Source: Psychromonas sp. psych-6C06 | Lineage (GTDB): Bacteria; Pseudomonadota; Gammaproteobacteria; Enterobacterales; Psychromonadaceae | Direction: 5' to 3' | Length of the DNA: 64,000 bases | Assembly: GCF_002835465.1 (NCBI RefSeq) | Contig: NZ_PIZM01000001.1 | Location: 248,001 to 312,000, forward strand | In this document: positions 19,220-28,100 of the stretch, piece after piece | How the letters are laid out: every line of letters begins with the position of its first letter | Position numbering within the stretch: position 1 is the stretch's first letter | Made by a program: the position numbers and the translations under genes | Notes under the pieces: generated by a model | Told to the model about the DNA's origin: nothing | Databases searched by the model: none | Seen by the model: only the letters and a program-made list of their open reading frames with translations

Positions 19220-20710
19220 TTAACTTGATTTTGGAATCTTAGCAACAAGACGTAATGACGTTGTTAACTCTTCCATTTGTAACCAAGGTTGTAGGTGTGC
19301 AATTGCACTATAAACACCAGGTTGTCCAGGTACTTCTTTTACTTCAACGTTTGCTTCACGAAGTGGGTATTGTGCTTTCATTTCTGCACTTGCATCAGAG
19401 CTATTATTTACGTAGCTATTGATCCATTTATTTAACCACTCTTCAGCATCACTTGCTTCTACAAATGAACCGATTTTGTCACGACCCATTACTTTTAAGA
19501 AGTGAGCAATACGAGCTGTTGCCATGATGTAAGGAAGACGCGCAGAAATTTCGTAGTTCGCTGTTGTATCAGGATCATCAAATTTCTTCGGTTTCTGCGT
19601 TGTTTGTGCACCAAAGAACACCGCGTAATCAGTATTTTTGTAGTGACATAATGGAAGGAAACCAAGCTTACTTAATTCCGCTTCACGACGGTCAGTAATA
19701 CCAATCTCAGTCGGACATTGTGAATCTAAATCCCCATCGTCACTTACGAATGTATGGCTTGGAAGCCCTTCAACTTTACCGCCACCTTCAGCGCCACGGA
19801 TACTTGTACACCAACCGTAAGTTGCAAATGATTTAGCCAGGGTTGCGCCCATTGCGTAAGATGCATTCATCCAACAGTAATGTTCGTGTTCACTTTGACG
19901 TTGACGACCATCTGAACCAATTGTGCCCTCTTCGAAGTTAAATGCTTCGATAGGTTTTGTAGCAGCGCCGTAAGGAAGACGTGCTAAAACACGTGGCATA
20001 GTTAGCGTTACAAAGCGTGAATCTTCAGTATCACGGAAACCACGCCATTTGATGTATTCAGAAGAGTCGAAAATTTTCTCTAAGTCACGTGGCTTAGAAA
20101 GCTCTTGGAATGAGTCGAAACCAAACATTTGTGGTGCAGTTGCTGCAATGAATGGACAGAAACCGGCTGCTGCAATGTTAGAAATGTTTGCTAACATGTC
20201 AACATCGTTCGGGTGAGAAGAGAACTCGTAATCACCGATAAGTGCTGCATAAGGCTCACCACCGGCTGTACCAAACTCACTTTCGTATACTTTTTTGAAG
20301 GTTTGGCTTTGGTCAAACTCAACGGCTTTTTCTAGATCTTTTTGGATCTCTTTTTTGCTCACATTTAATACACGAATTTTAAGCTGAGAACTGGTCTCAG
20401 AATTCATGACAACGTGATGTAATCCACGCCAAGAACCTTCAAGTTTATTGAATTTTTGGTCTTGCATAATGGCAGATAACTGCTTTGATAATGCAGAGTC
20501 AATCGCATCGATAGCCGCATTAATCGTTACCGTTAAGCTTTTATCCCAAGTAACAGTCCCATTCATCGCTTCTTGCGTAAGCGTTTTTAATAGCTCTTCT
20601 GTTTCGTTACGTGGTGTTTGACGTGTTGCACCGATTGCTTGCTCTAAAAAGCTACTTTCTAGTACTTCACTGCCTTCCGCTTGTGCTACTGCACTCTCTT
20701 GTACTGACAT
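19220..20710 (-). CDS. tssC: T6SS sheath large subunit TssC1 (VipB)
   Basis: TssC and TssB form the contractile sheath. The 496-residue protein has the typical blocks [40 protein letters not shown]-type core and IGDYEFS. AAGGAGATAAATA gives a strong ribosome site. Its ATG overlaps the stop of tssB by one base (TAATG), so the two sheath subunits are made together. Confidence 0.97.
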   Translation of the reverse strand: MSVQESAVAQAEGSEVLESSFLEQAIGATRQTPRNETEELLKTLTQEAMNGTVTWDKSLTVTINAAIDAIDSALSKQLSAIMQDQKFNKLEGSWRGLHHVVMNSETSSQLKIRVLNVSKKEIQKDLEKAVEFDQSQTFKKVYESEFGTAGGEPYAALIGDYEFSSHPNDVDMLANISNIAAAGFCPFIAATAPQMFGFDSFQELSKPRDLEKIFDSSEYIKWRGFRDTEDSRFVTLTMPRVLARLPYGAATKPIEAFNFEEGTIGSDGRQRQSEHEHYCWMNASYAMGATLAKSFATYGWCTSIRGAEGGGKVEGLPSHTFVSDDGDLDSQCPTEIGITDRREAELSKLGFLPLCHYKNTDYAVFFGAQTTQKPKKFDDPDTTANYEISARLPYIMATARIAHFLKVMGRDKIGSFVEASDAEEWLNKWINSYVNNSSDASAEMKAQYPLREANVEVKEVPGQPGVYSAIAHLQPWLQMEELTTSLRLVAKIPKSS

Positions 20711-21231
20711 TATTTATCTCCTTCTGAGTCTTTTGCTTCAACACCTAACTCACCAGAAATAGAAGCTAATGCTTCTGTGTTGTTTAGGATGTTTTCTAAG
20801 ATATCTTCTAACTCTTCAGAACGATCGGCTTTACTCAGTAGGTCACGTAATTTATCACGTGTTTCAAGTAATTTCTTAAGCGGTTCAACTTGATCAACAA
20901 TTTTATGCGGTTCAAAATCTTCGATGTGGTTGAAGTTTAATGCCACAGACATTTCACTGCCGTCATCTGCTAATGTATTTTGCACTTTCAAGTTCAGGTT
21001 AGGTGCTGTTTTAGCCATGATATCGTTGAAGTTATCACGGTCAATTTGTGAAAATTTACGGTCTTTAAGGGCTTTTTTGTTCTCAGTGTTATCACCTGAG
21101 TAATCACCCATTACACCCATAACAAAAGGAATATCCTTTTTCGCTACTGCGCCGTTTGTTTCAACATCATAAGTGATGTGTACGCGGGGTTTCCTTACTC
21201 TTTTCAGTTTGTTATGAATACTTTCAGCCAT
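20710..21231 (-). CDS. tssB: T6SS sheath small subunit TssB (VipA)
   Basis: TssB is the small sheath subunit that carries the ClpV-facing surface. Family marks are [16 protein letters not shown] near the N terminus, [12 protein letters not shown], and [18 protein letters not shown]. The length of 173 residues is standard. GGAGA lies about eight bases before the ATG at 21231. Confidence 0.97.
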   Translation of the reverse strand: MAESIHNKLKRVRKPRVHITYDVETNGAVAKKDIPFVMGVMGDYSGDNTENKKALKDRKFSQIDRDNFNDIMAKTAPNLNLKVQNTLADDGSEMSVALNFNHIEDFEPHKIVDQVEPLKKLLETRDKLRDLLSKADRSEELEDILENILNNTEALASISGELGVEAKDSEGDK

Positions 21232-21295
21232 GTTTTTTCTCCGTGTATAAAAAATAGTTTACTAAGTTTGCACAATGTCAGTTGTGTTGTGTTGG

Positions 21296-22435
21296 TTATT
21301 CATCAACTTTTACACCTGTCAGCGAACTGTAGGTATCGCGTGAAGATGAGTCAGGAATAAGCTCTTTCATTAACTCTTCAAGTGGCATATTGCCCCACTT
21401 GATTGCTTTGCTTAAAATATAAGAGATAGGAGAGTGAGGCTCTGTTTTCAAAAAGTATTCAGCAATTGTATTTAACTGTTTGAAAGCATCATCTCGAGAG
21501 TTTAATGCTTGTGTTATTGCATCTACAGCAGGGGCCGCAACTGCCGCTGCTACCACTGGCTCTCCTTCGATATCTTCTGCGATTTCTTCAACCGCTTCTG
21601 ATTTTATCGGTAATTTTGCTTTAGCGATGTGGTTGATTGCACTTTTAGCTTCTTCTACCAGCTCAATAATTTTACTTGTTGAAGGTGCATCATAGCTGCC
21701 ACAGAAATCTGTAAGGAGTGTATTAACACTTCGGTATTCACTGAGGCAAATCTCAACATCATCAAAGAGTGTTGCGTAAAATTCTGATGATGATTGATTT
21801 ACTGCTTTTTCAATATCTTCTATTGAAAAACCATTTTTTTCGATAACCGCATTTCGTTTACGATCATCTTCCATGCGACTTACCACAACAGCTTGGCTGT
21901 ATTGCCAAAGACTAAATGGCTCTACAGCAGCGTCTTCAGTGATTGCTGAGTTACGAATTGGGCTCAATAGCACGCCATCAGCGCCTTCACCATTTAAGCC
22001 GGCAACAGGTGCAACACGGGTTTCGATACCGTCTTCATCTTCTGCTGGGTATAAACCTGCCTCCCAAAAGTTTTCGACTAATTGTCTAATCAGTGTGAAA
22101 CCATCTTTTAGACCTTGGAAACCTGATTTGCGAACCAGTGCTTCGGTCAACCAACACGCTACTTCTAAGTCTTTTGATTGATCTGCGAGAATCTTAGGTG
22201 CCAGAACAAAAATTTTCTGCCAATGCTCTAAGGCTTCGCTGTTATCACCGTCAAACATATTGTTACGCTCTGCATCTCGTGCAGCACGTCGCGCATCTTT
22301 AATTTGCGCGTAATTAGAGTCATATGAGGGATCTTCTCGAAGGTCGTTACCGACACTAAGTTCTCCTTCAATTGGGAGAATTAAAGCTGGAATATCTATT
22401 AATGAGGGTGATGGCATTGAACTTACAAGCTCCAT
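21296..22435 (-). CDS. tssA: T6SS assembly protein TssA
   Basis: TssA caps the growing tail and links baseplate to sheath. The N-terminal ImpA_N domain is clear: PISPxGD-type start replaced by LSVGNDLREDPSYDSNY, then DNSEALEHWQKIFVLAPKI and a block ending VENFWEAGLYPAEDEDG. The C-terminal region (about 320-370) contains EPHSPISYILSKAIKWGNMPLEEL, quoted here in parts: PISYILSKAIKWG, a short TssA tail motif. It is the first gene of the minus T6SS operon, so its promoter must lie in 22436-23232. Confidence 0.93.
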   Translation of the reverse strand: MELVSSMPSPSLIDIPALILPIEGELSVGNDLREDPSYDSNYAQIKDARRAARDAERNNMFDGDNSEALEHWQKIFVLAPKILADQSKDLEVACWLTEALVRKSGFQGLKDGFTLIRQLVENFWEAGLYPAEDEDGIETRVAPVAGLNGEGADGVLLSPIRNSAITEDAAVEPFSLWQYSQAVVVSRMEDDRKRNAVIEKNGFSIEDIEKAVNQSSSEFYATLFDDVEICLSEYRSVNTLLTDFCGSYDAPSTSKIIELVEEAKSAINHIAKAKLPIKSEAVEEIAEDIEGEPVVAAAVAAPAVDAITQALNSRDDAFKQLNTIAEYFLKTEPHSPISYILSKAIKWGNMPLEELMKELIPDSSSRDTYSSLTGVKVDE

Positions 22436-23062
22436 TGAAGTAGTTAAATCCGTTTTAGAGTGGCAAGCCTATTATGTAATTGTTTACATTGCAATATGAT
22501 GGTAAAAAAAATGATAAATATTCCTGATTGCTCAAGGAATGCAATAATAACAGTGGATTTCATGTCACTAATTTGCATTCATTTTTATCCCCTATTTATT
22601 TTAAAATAGGGCACCTTAGGTATGTTTTTGAGTTTGATATTATACCTACTGTTTGATGCGCATTTATGGTTGCTGGCTAACCATATTGCTCAACTTTATT
22701 GATATCCCTAATGAGCATAGCAATGACAATGCTCAACTAAACATTTTTATGAAACAATAAATTCGATTATAAGTACCTGTTAATTATAAAGTGCCTTGTA
22801 TCTTTAAGGGGTGTTTGTTAATGGTTTTGTTGTGATGAGTTTAATATTTCAAAAATAAACAAGTGAACCACTACACACAAAATAATGTTTAATGATTGAT
22901 ATGAGTGAGCGCTCATAATGGGTTAATTTTGATAGCTTTTACTATTCAATATCTGTTAGCATAGCCTTGTTTTTGATATATCCAAACTGTCTGTGTTTTG
23001 TCAAATTAATGCGCTACAAATTTTGAGGTTATTCAACCTTAAAGCAACTTAATAACGAATAT

Positions 23063-23090
23063 TTGACAATATCTTCAATACAATAATAAA
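23063..23090 (+). promoter_or_regulatory. Possible sigma-70 promoter of the tagH operon
   Basis: An exact TTGACA (23063-23068) is followed after about 15-16 bases by TAATAA/AATAAA. If used, transcription would begin near 23097, leaving a 5' leader of about 135 bases that contains the inverted repeat at 23144-23182. The short spacing makes this a weak call. Confidence 0.3.
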
Positions 23091-23143
23091 GCTGAAAACA
23101 GCACTAATGAAGATGTTGTATACAGGGACGTTAGGTGTTTTGT

Positions 23144-23182
23144 CATGTTTCGACAAAGCGAAAACAATTTTGTCAGAACATG
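23144..23182 (+). promoter_or_regulatory. Inverted repeat upstream of the plus T6SS operon
   Basis: Two 14-base arms, CATGTTTCGACAAA (23144-23157) and TTTGTCAGAACATG (23169-23182), are inverted copies with two internal mismatches. The right arm and the flank of the left arm carry TTTTGTCA octamers 30 bases apart, about three helical turns. This could be an operator or an RNA hairpin in the leader. It sits 50 bases before the tagH ATG. Confidence 0.5.
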
Positions 23183-23232
23183 ATGTTCTTTGAATTAAAT
23201 TTTATGGGGTTCCTTATTTAAGGAATAATGTT

Positions 23233-25218
23233 ATGTCGATTGAAATAACAATAATATATTCTCCTGATAGCGTGCAGATTAGCCAACCTAGCTTTATTTT
23301 TCCGGAAGAAGGGGGCACGTTAGGCAGGGCTGCAAGTAATTTTTGGGTTTTAGAAGATCCCAATAAATATATGTCTTCGGTACATGCGAAAATATCCTGC
23401 GAAGCGGGACAGTACTTTTTAACTGATTTGAGTACTAATGGCACATTTATCAATGGCGCTTCTGAGCCCGTAGGTAATGGTAACCAAGTTGTCCTTAACG
23501 AGGGTGACCATTTCACGATTAGTGATTATGAATTCGTGGCTAAGCTCAGTAATTCAATGTCTGCAAACATGCCATTCGCGGCCCCAGAAAATAACGATCC
23601 ATTTGCAGATTTTTCTGCCGGTGCGCAGAGTAATGTTAATAATGACTTTGCAAGCGTTGATCCCTTTAAAGATGATGCTTCTGATCCTTTTAAAAACGAT
23701 TTAGATGATCCCTTTGCTTTTAATAATACGCCTAGTAACAATGATCCATTTGCACAGGTAAGCTTAGGAAATACAGTTGATAGTATTGCGCCAAGCATAC
23801 AAAGTGAAGCACAGACAGATCCCCTAGCTTTGTTGGATAAAGTTGATGTCGCTAATAACGACCCGTTCTCAATGGCAAGTGTCGGTAGCGATCCTTTTGC
23901 TGATGTCGGGGCAACGGCAACAAATAATCTTTCTGACTCAGTGTCTGATAATCGAGTAATGAATGAGTCCGTGCAGTGGCCAACGGCGAGTCCGGAGAAA
24001 AGCCTTATTCCTGATGATTGGGATGACTGGGACGATGATTTGCTTGGCTCAGATCCCGCACCAGCTAATACTTTTCAGCCTTCATCAATCCCTGAGCCTG
24101 TTATAAATCAGCCACAGGTAAGTCCTGCAAGCGCAACACCGCAAACGTTCGCTAGTACTTTGGATAGTTTTAATGCTGTTAATGGTGCAGAGCAAGTTGA
24201 TGACTTGATGGTTGAGCAGCCTGCCATTGTAAATGATCCCTTTGCACAGCCAGCGCAAACTAGTGCATTTAGCCAAACGCAAACTATTCCTGATGATCCT
24301 TTTACTGAGCAGGTTGAAGTTGAATTATCACCATTTCAACCGACTCATGATCCTGTTGCCGACACTGGACCGGTTGCAAGTGTCGCCAGTGCAAGCATGG
24401 TCGGTGCGACGGCAACATTAGCCGAGCCTAAACAACATAATACCCATAGCGAACAAGCGTACCAGCAATTAACGGTTAAGAATCAGCAATTAGAATTACA
24501 AAACCAACAACTGCGCACTGAGGTTGAAGCTTTAAAACAGCAACTCTTGGTGGCACAGCAACCAGCGCAACCTTCGACAACACCTGCAATGAGTGCAAGT
24601 GGTGACTTAAATCGAGTTGTCGATGCAATGGGCCTTGCTAAGTGGAACTTGGATGATGCTAAGAAAATTCAGATAAATGATACTGTTGGTCTCTTAATGC
24701 GTGAAACGATGCAAGGCATGATGCAGGTCTTAAAATTTCGCAAAAAGATCAAAGAAGAGTTTCGTATTAATGTGACGACAATTCAATCCGTTGAAAATAA
24801 TCCTTTGAAATTCTCAGCCAATATTGATGATGCATTAGAAAACATGTTCATCAAAGAGAACAATGCTTATAAAGCCCCTGTGGATGCAGTTAAAGAAGGC
24901 TTTCAAGGTATTGCTGAACACCAAGTGGCAGTGGTCGCGGGTATGCAGGCGGCTTTCCGTGGCTTAATCGAACGATTCGATCCTAATCACTTAGAAAGTC
25001 GATTTGAAAAATATAAAAGTACAAGTTTGCTCAGTTTAGGCAGTAAAACCAAACGTTGGAATGCTTATAAAGAATATCACAAAGGACTTGTTGATAATCT
25101 TGATGACTCCTTTCAACATCTTTTTGGCTATGACTTTGTTCAAGCCTATGAAGAGCAAATGCAAAGTTTAATTACCGCCAGAGTAACGGCAAATAACGAT
25201 GAACAAACCTCTAACTAA
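23233..25218 (+). CDS. tagH: T6SS FHA-domain protein TagH (Fha)
   Basis: TagH reads phosphothreonine marks and switches T6SS assembly on. The N-terminal FHA domain (about 20-100) shows GRAASNFWVL, MSSVHAKI and STNGTFING. A long acidic linker (about 110-390) carries roughly nine DPF motifs, mostly as NDPFA or DDPF. A coiled segment with QQLELQNQQL-type repeats follows, then the T6SS FHA C-terminal domain (about 455-655). It is the first gene of the plus operon, and its stop lies beside the tssJ start region. Confidence 0.93.
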   Translation: MSIEITIIYSPDSVQISQPSFIFPEEGGTLGRAASNFWVLEDPNKYMSSVHAKISCEAGQYFLTDLSTNGTFINGASEPVGNGNQVVLNEGDHFTISDYEFVAKLSNSMSANMPFAAPENNDPFADFSAGAQSNVNNDFASVDPFKDDASDPFKNDLDDPFAFNNTPSNNDPFAQVSLGNTVDSIAPSIQSEAQTDPLALLDKVDVANNDPFSMASVGSDPFADVGATATNNLSDSVSDNRVMNESVQWPTASPEKSLIPDDWDDWDDDLLGSDPAPANTFQPSSIPEPVINQPQVSPASATPQTFASTLDSFNAVNGAEQVDDLMVEQPAIVNDPFAQPAQTSAFSQTQTIPDDPFTEQVEVELSPFQPTHDPVADTGPVASVASASMVGATATLAEPKQHNTHSEQAYQQLTVKNQQLELQNQQLRTEVEALKQQLLVAQQPAQPSTTPAMSASGDLNRVVDAMGLAKWNLDDAKKIQINDTVGLLMRETMQGMMQVLKFRKKIKEEFRINVTTIQSVENNPLKFSANIDDALENMFIKENNAYKAPVDAVKEGFQGIAEHQVAVVAGMQAAFRGLIERFDPNHLESRFEKYKSTSLLSLGSKTKRWNAYKEYHKGLVDNLDDSFQHLFGYDFVQAYEEQMQSLITARVTANNDEQTSN

Positions 25219-25232
25219 TGGAAGATAAAGCG

Positions 25233-25727
25233 ATGTTTAAATCTACAATTTTAACCCCTATTTATGCCATCACAATGATGGTGTTACTAAGCTCATGTTC
25301 TGCAGTGAATACTAAAGTGGGCGGTGTTTTAGACCTAGATACCGATTTTCAATTAAGTTTTGTCGTTGATGAAAATATTAACCCTGATGATAATAAGGTA
25401 CCTTCACCTGTGATCATCAGAATGTATGAATTAAAATCGACTAAGTTATTTGAAAAAGCGAATTTCATTGATCTTTATGAAAGAGATTCAGAGGTACTTG
25501 GTAAATCACTGATTGGCCAACAAGTTCTTAAAGCTGTTCAACCTAGTGAACAACGTACTGCTAATTTTGTATTGAGTAAAGATACCCAATACATTGGTTT
25601 ATATGTTGAATTTTTGCAGTTTGAAAATGCGAAATACAAAGTGACTATTCCTATCGCACAAACTAACGTAGTGAGTAGCTCAGCGAAAGTGCAACTCTCG
25701 GAAAACACCATTAGCATTTTAAAATAG
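25233..25727 (+). CDS. tssJ: T6SS outer-membrane lipoprotein TssJ
   Basis: TssJ anchors the TssM/TssL membrane complex to the outer membrane. There is a lipoprotein signal with lipobox LSSC (Cys22), and the body has the family pattern SPVIIRMYELKSTKLFEKANFIDLY and KDTQYIGLYVEF. The ATG at 25233 has GGAAG eight bases upstream and is preferred to that at 25218, which overlaps the tagH stop. The 164-residue size is normal. Confidence 0.93.
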   Translation: MFKSTILTPIYAITMMVLLSSCSAVNTKVGGVLDLDTDFQLSFVVDENINPDDNKVPSPVIIRMYELKSTKLFEKANFIDLYERDSEVLGKSLIGQQVLKAVQPSEQRTANFVLSKDTQYIGLYVEFLQFENAKYKVTIPIAQTNVVSSSAKVQLSENTISILK

Positions 25728-25812
25728 ATTTGTTGTTCGGTTGCCCTATGCTGCATTTTAGCGGGCGACCGATAGCTTTAAAAACGGATTCATAGAGCGG
25801 TAATAGAAATAT

Positions 25813-27147
25813 ATGTCATTAGATAGCAAAGTAGTTTGGTCAGAAGGGATGTTCTTAAATCCCCATCATTTTCAGCAGCAAGAACGTTATTTAGAGCGCT
25901 ACATACAAGGTAAATGTTCAGCACTTGGCGCCTATGCTTGGGGTGTTAACAAGATTGAATTTGATCAAGAGCTATTAAAATTAGGAAAAATTTCACTCAT
26001 TAGTGGTGCTGGTATCTTCCCAGATGGGACTCCTTTTAGCTTCCCTGAGCATAATAATCGTCCGGATGTCTTTGAGGTTCCTGAAAATACCGCAAATCAA
26101 GTCGTTTATCTTGCTATTCCTGTAAAACGCCCCGGTGCACTAGAAATTCTTGATAGTGAAGAAACACAGGGACTTGCGCGTTATTATTCTGAAAAACAAC
26201 AGGTCCGAGATGTTTCATTTGATGGTGGCGAAGCGTTAGATATTGCAGTAGGTAAACCGCGTTTACGTTTATTGCTCGCTTCTGATGATTTAAGTGGTTA
26301 TGCAACCATTGGCGTATTACGTATTGTTGAAACACGCGAAGATAAAAACGTTATTTTAGATGCCGACTATATTGCCACCTGTTCTGATTGTGCGGTATCG
26401 CCAAAACTATCTGGTTTTTTAAGTGAACTAGTCGGACTTTTGCATCATCGTGGTCAATCAATTGCTGGTCGTTTAGCGGATACGCAACGTGGCGGTACTG
26501 CTGAAATTGCTGATTATATGATGTTACAAATGATCAATCGTTTAGAGCCACTTGCAGATCATTTGTCTAAATTACAAAGCTTACACCCACTTGATTTATA
26601 CACCGAAATTGTACAAATGGTAGGTGAGTTTTCAACTTTTGTTACCGATACAAAAAGGCCTCCAGCATTTTCCGGTTACTTGCACAGTGACTTACAAAAG
26701 ACCTTTGCGCCTGTTATCGGTTCATTGCGTAAATGCTTGACCATGGTTTATGAACAAACAGCGGTTTCATTACCATTAGTTGAGAAAAAATTTGGTATAC
26801 GTGTTGCTCAAATTACTGATCGTACTTTATTAACAAGTGGTGTATTTGTATTAGCTGTACGTGCACAAGTGCCTGAAAATACATTACGTAGTCAATTTCC
26901 GGCAACGGTTAAAGTGGGGCCTGTTGAGCGTATTCGCCAGTTGGTTAATGCTGCCATGCCAGGCATCCCACTTAAAGCTCTGCCTGTAGCACCAAGACAA
27001 ATCCCATATCATCAAGGATATTGTTATTTTGAGCTGGAACGAAACAATGAGTTTTGGAAAGAGCTACATCACTCTGGTGGTTTTGCCTTCCATATCGGCG
27101 CCGATTTTCCTGAGCTAGAACTGGATTTCTGGTCAATTCGCCAATAA
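25813..27147 (+). CDS. tssK: T6SS baseplate-membrane connector TssK
   Basis: TssK joins the baseplate to TssM/TssL. The N terminus VVWSEGMFLNPHHFQQQERY is diagnostic, and the central and C-terminal parts (HPLDLYTEIVQMVGEFSTF; IPYHQGYCYFELE) are typical. The 444-residue length is standard. It follows tssJ by 85 bases, which is the largest gap in this part of the operon. Confidence 0.97.
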   Translation: MSLDSKVVWSEGMFLNPHHFQQQERYLERYIQGKCSALGAYAWGVNKIEFDQELLKLGKISLISGAGIFPDGTPFSFPEHNNRPDVFEVPENTANQVVYLAIPVKRPGALEILDSEETQGLARYYSEKQQVRDVSFDGGEALDIAVGKPRLRLLLASDDLSGYATIGVLRIVETREDKNVILDADYIATCSDCAVSPKLSGFLSELVGLLHHRGQSIAGRLADTQRGGTAEIADYMMLQMINRLEPLADHLSKLQSLHPLDLYTEIVQMVGEFSTFVTDTKRPPAFSGYLHSDLQKTFAPVIGSLRKCLTMVYEQTAVSLPLVEKKFGIRVAQITDRTLLTSGVFVLAVRAQVPENTLRSQFPATVKVGPVERIRQLVNAAMPGIPLKALPVAPRQIPYHQGYCYFELERNNEFWKELHHSGGFAFHIGADFPELELDFWSIRQ

Positions 27148-27174
27148 TCAACCTATTACATCAAAGGAATGAAA

Positions 27175-28077
27175 ATGTCTGCACCTGACAATGCTGATAA
27201 AACGGTTTTTAGACAGCCTATAAACCGTGGTGATGGCACCGTTGTTCGTCCAATGCCCGGTGGACGAGCTGTTGCTGGTCAACCAGCCCCGGCTGCACCA
27301 GCCTATCAACCGCAAGCAGCGGTTCCTCGTGAAAATATTCCACGTGATTTATCTGCATTAAACGGACTTAATCCGTTAGTTAATGCTGCTTCTACATTAT
27401 TAGCTGTTTTTTCTAAAACACGCGATGCGCTTAACCATCCTAATGTCGGTGGTTTGCATCAACAGCTTGATAGAGAGATTAAAAACTTTGAGATCAAAGC
27501 GCGATCTGAAGGGGTAAAAGAAGATAACGTTGTTGTTGCTCGTTATCTGATATGCACCATTTTGGATGAGGCTGTGTTAAATACACCTTGGGGAGCTGAG
27601 AGTGCTTGGAACCAGCGTACGCTGCTAAGTGTGTTTCATAATGAGACCGCTGGTGGTGAAAAATTCTTTGCTATTATCGACCGCCTACGCAGTAACCCTG
27701 CTGAAAACATCGATGTGCTAGAACTTGCATATATCTGTTTAAGCTTAGGCTATGAGGGTAAGTTCCGCGTTGTTTCACGTGGCCGTGAGCATTTAGAGCA
27801 GTTGCGTGATGATCTGTTCCATATTATTCGCACTTATCGTGGCGAATATGAGCGTGCGCTTTCACCGCGTTGGCAAGGAATTGGTAATACGCGTAGAACG
27901 TTAGCTAACTATATTCCAATGTGGGTTGTTGCCAGCATTGTTGCCGGTATGCTGGCATTAACCTACACAGGTTTTAGATATTGGTTAGACCAGTCTTCAG
28001 CAGTTGTAAGTCAAGAATTTGTTGATGTACAAAGCCAGCTAATACCAGAAAAGAAAGACACCTCTTTATCTAAATAA
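27175..28077 (+). CDS. tssL: T6SS inner-membrane protein TssL (DotU/IcmH)
   Basis: TssL is the cytoplasmic partner of TssM. The N-terminal tail holds two threonine motifs, DKTVFRQP (Thr10) and GDGTVVRPMPGGR (Thr22); in Agrobacterium the equivalent TssL threonine is phosphorylated by PpkA and bound by Fha. The DotU domain follows (LNGLNPLVNAASTLL to HIIRTYRGEYERALSP), then one membrane segment near residue 240-260 (MWVVASIVAGMLALTY) and a short periplasmic tail without a peptidoglycan-binding domain. ATG 27175 has AAGGA seven bases upstream, better than 27169. Confidence 0.95.
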   Translation: MSAPDNADKTVFRQPINRGDGTVVRPMPGGRAVAGQPAPAAPAYQPQAAVPRENIPRDLSALNGLNPLVNAASTLLAVFSKTRDALNHPNVGGLHQQLDREIKNFEIKARSEGVKEDNVVVARYLICTILDEAVLNTPWGAESAWNQRTLLSVFHNETAGGEKFFAIIDRLRSNPAENIDVLELAYICLSLGYEGKFRVVSRGREHLEQLRDDLFHIIRTYRGEYERALSPRWQGIGNTRRTLANYIPMWVVASIVAGMLALTYTGFRYWLDQSSAVVSQEFVDVQSQLIPEKKDTSLSK

Positions 28078-28100
28078 TGTAAACATTATCAGAGCATTCA

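Larger units (their letters stand above)
22436..23232. other. Divergent T6SS control region, 797 bases
   Basis: No gene is supported here. The region separates the two T6SS operons, so it should hold both promoters. It is AT-rich. On the plus side there is a TTGACA hexamer, an inverted repeat, and three copies of the octamer TTTTGTCA (22996, 23138, 23168). I see no convincing minus-strand promoter by eye and no sigma-54 site with correct spacing. Confidence 0.6.

Noticed and set aside
22680-22710. Possible sigma-54 promoter (TGGCTAACCATATTGC)
   Set aside because: The spacing between GG and GC is 11, not 10, and it is far from either gene start.
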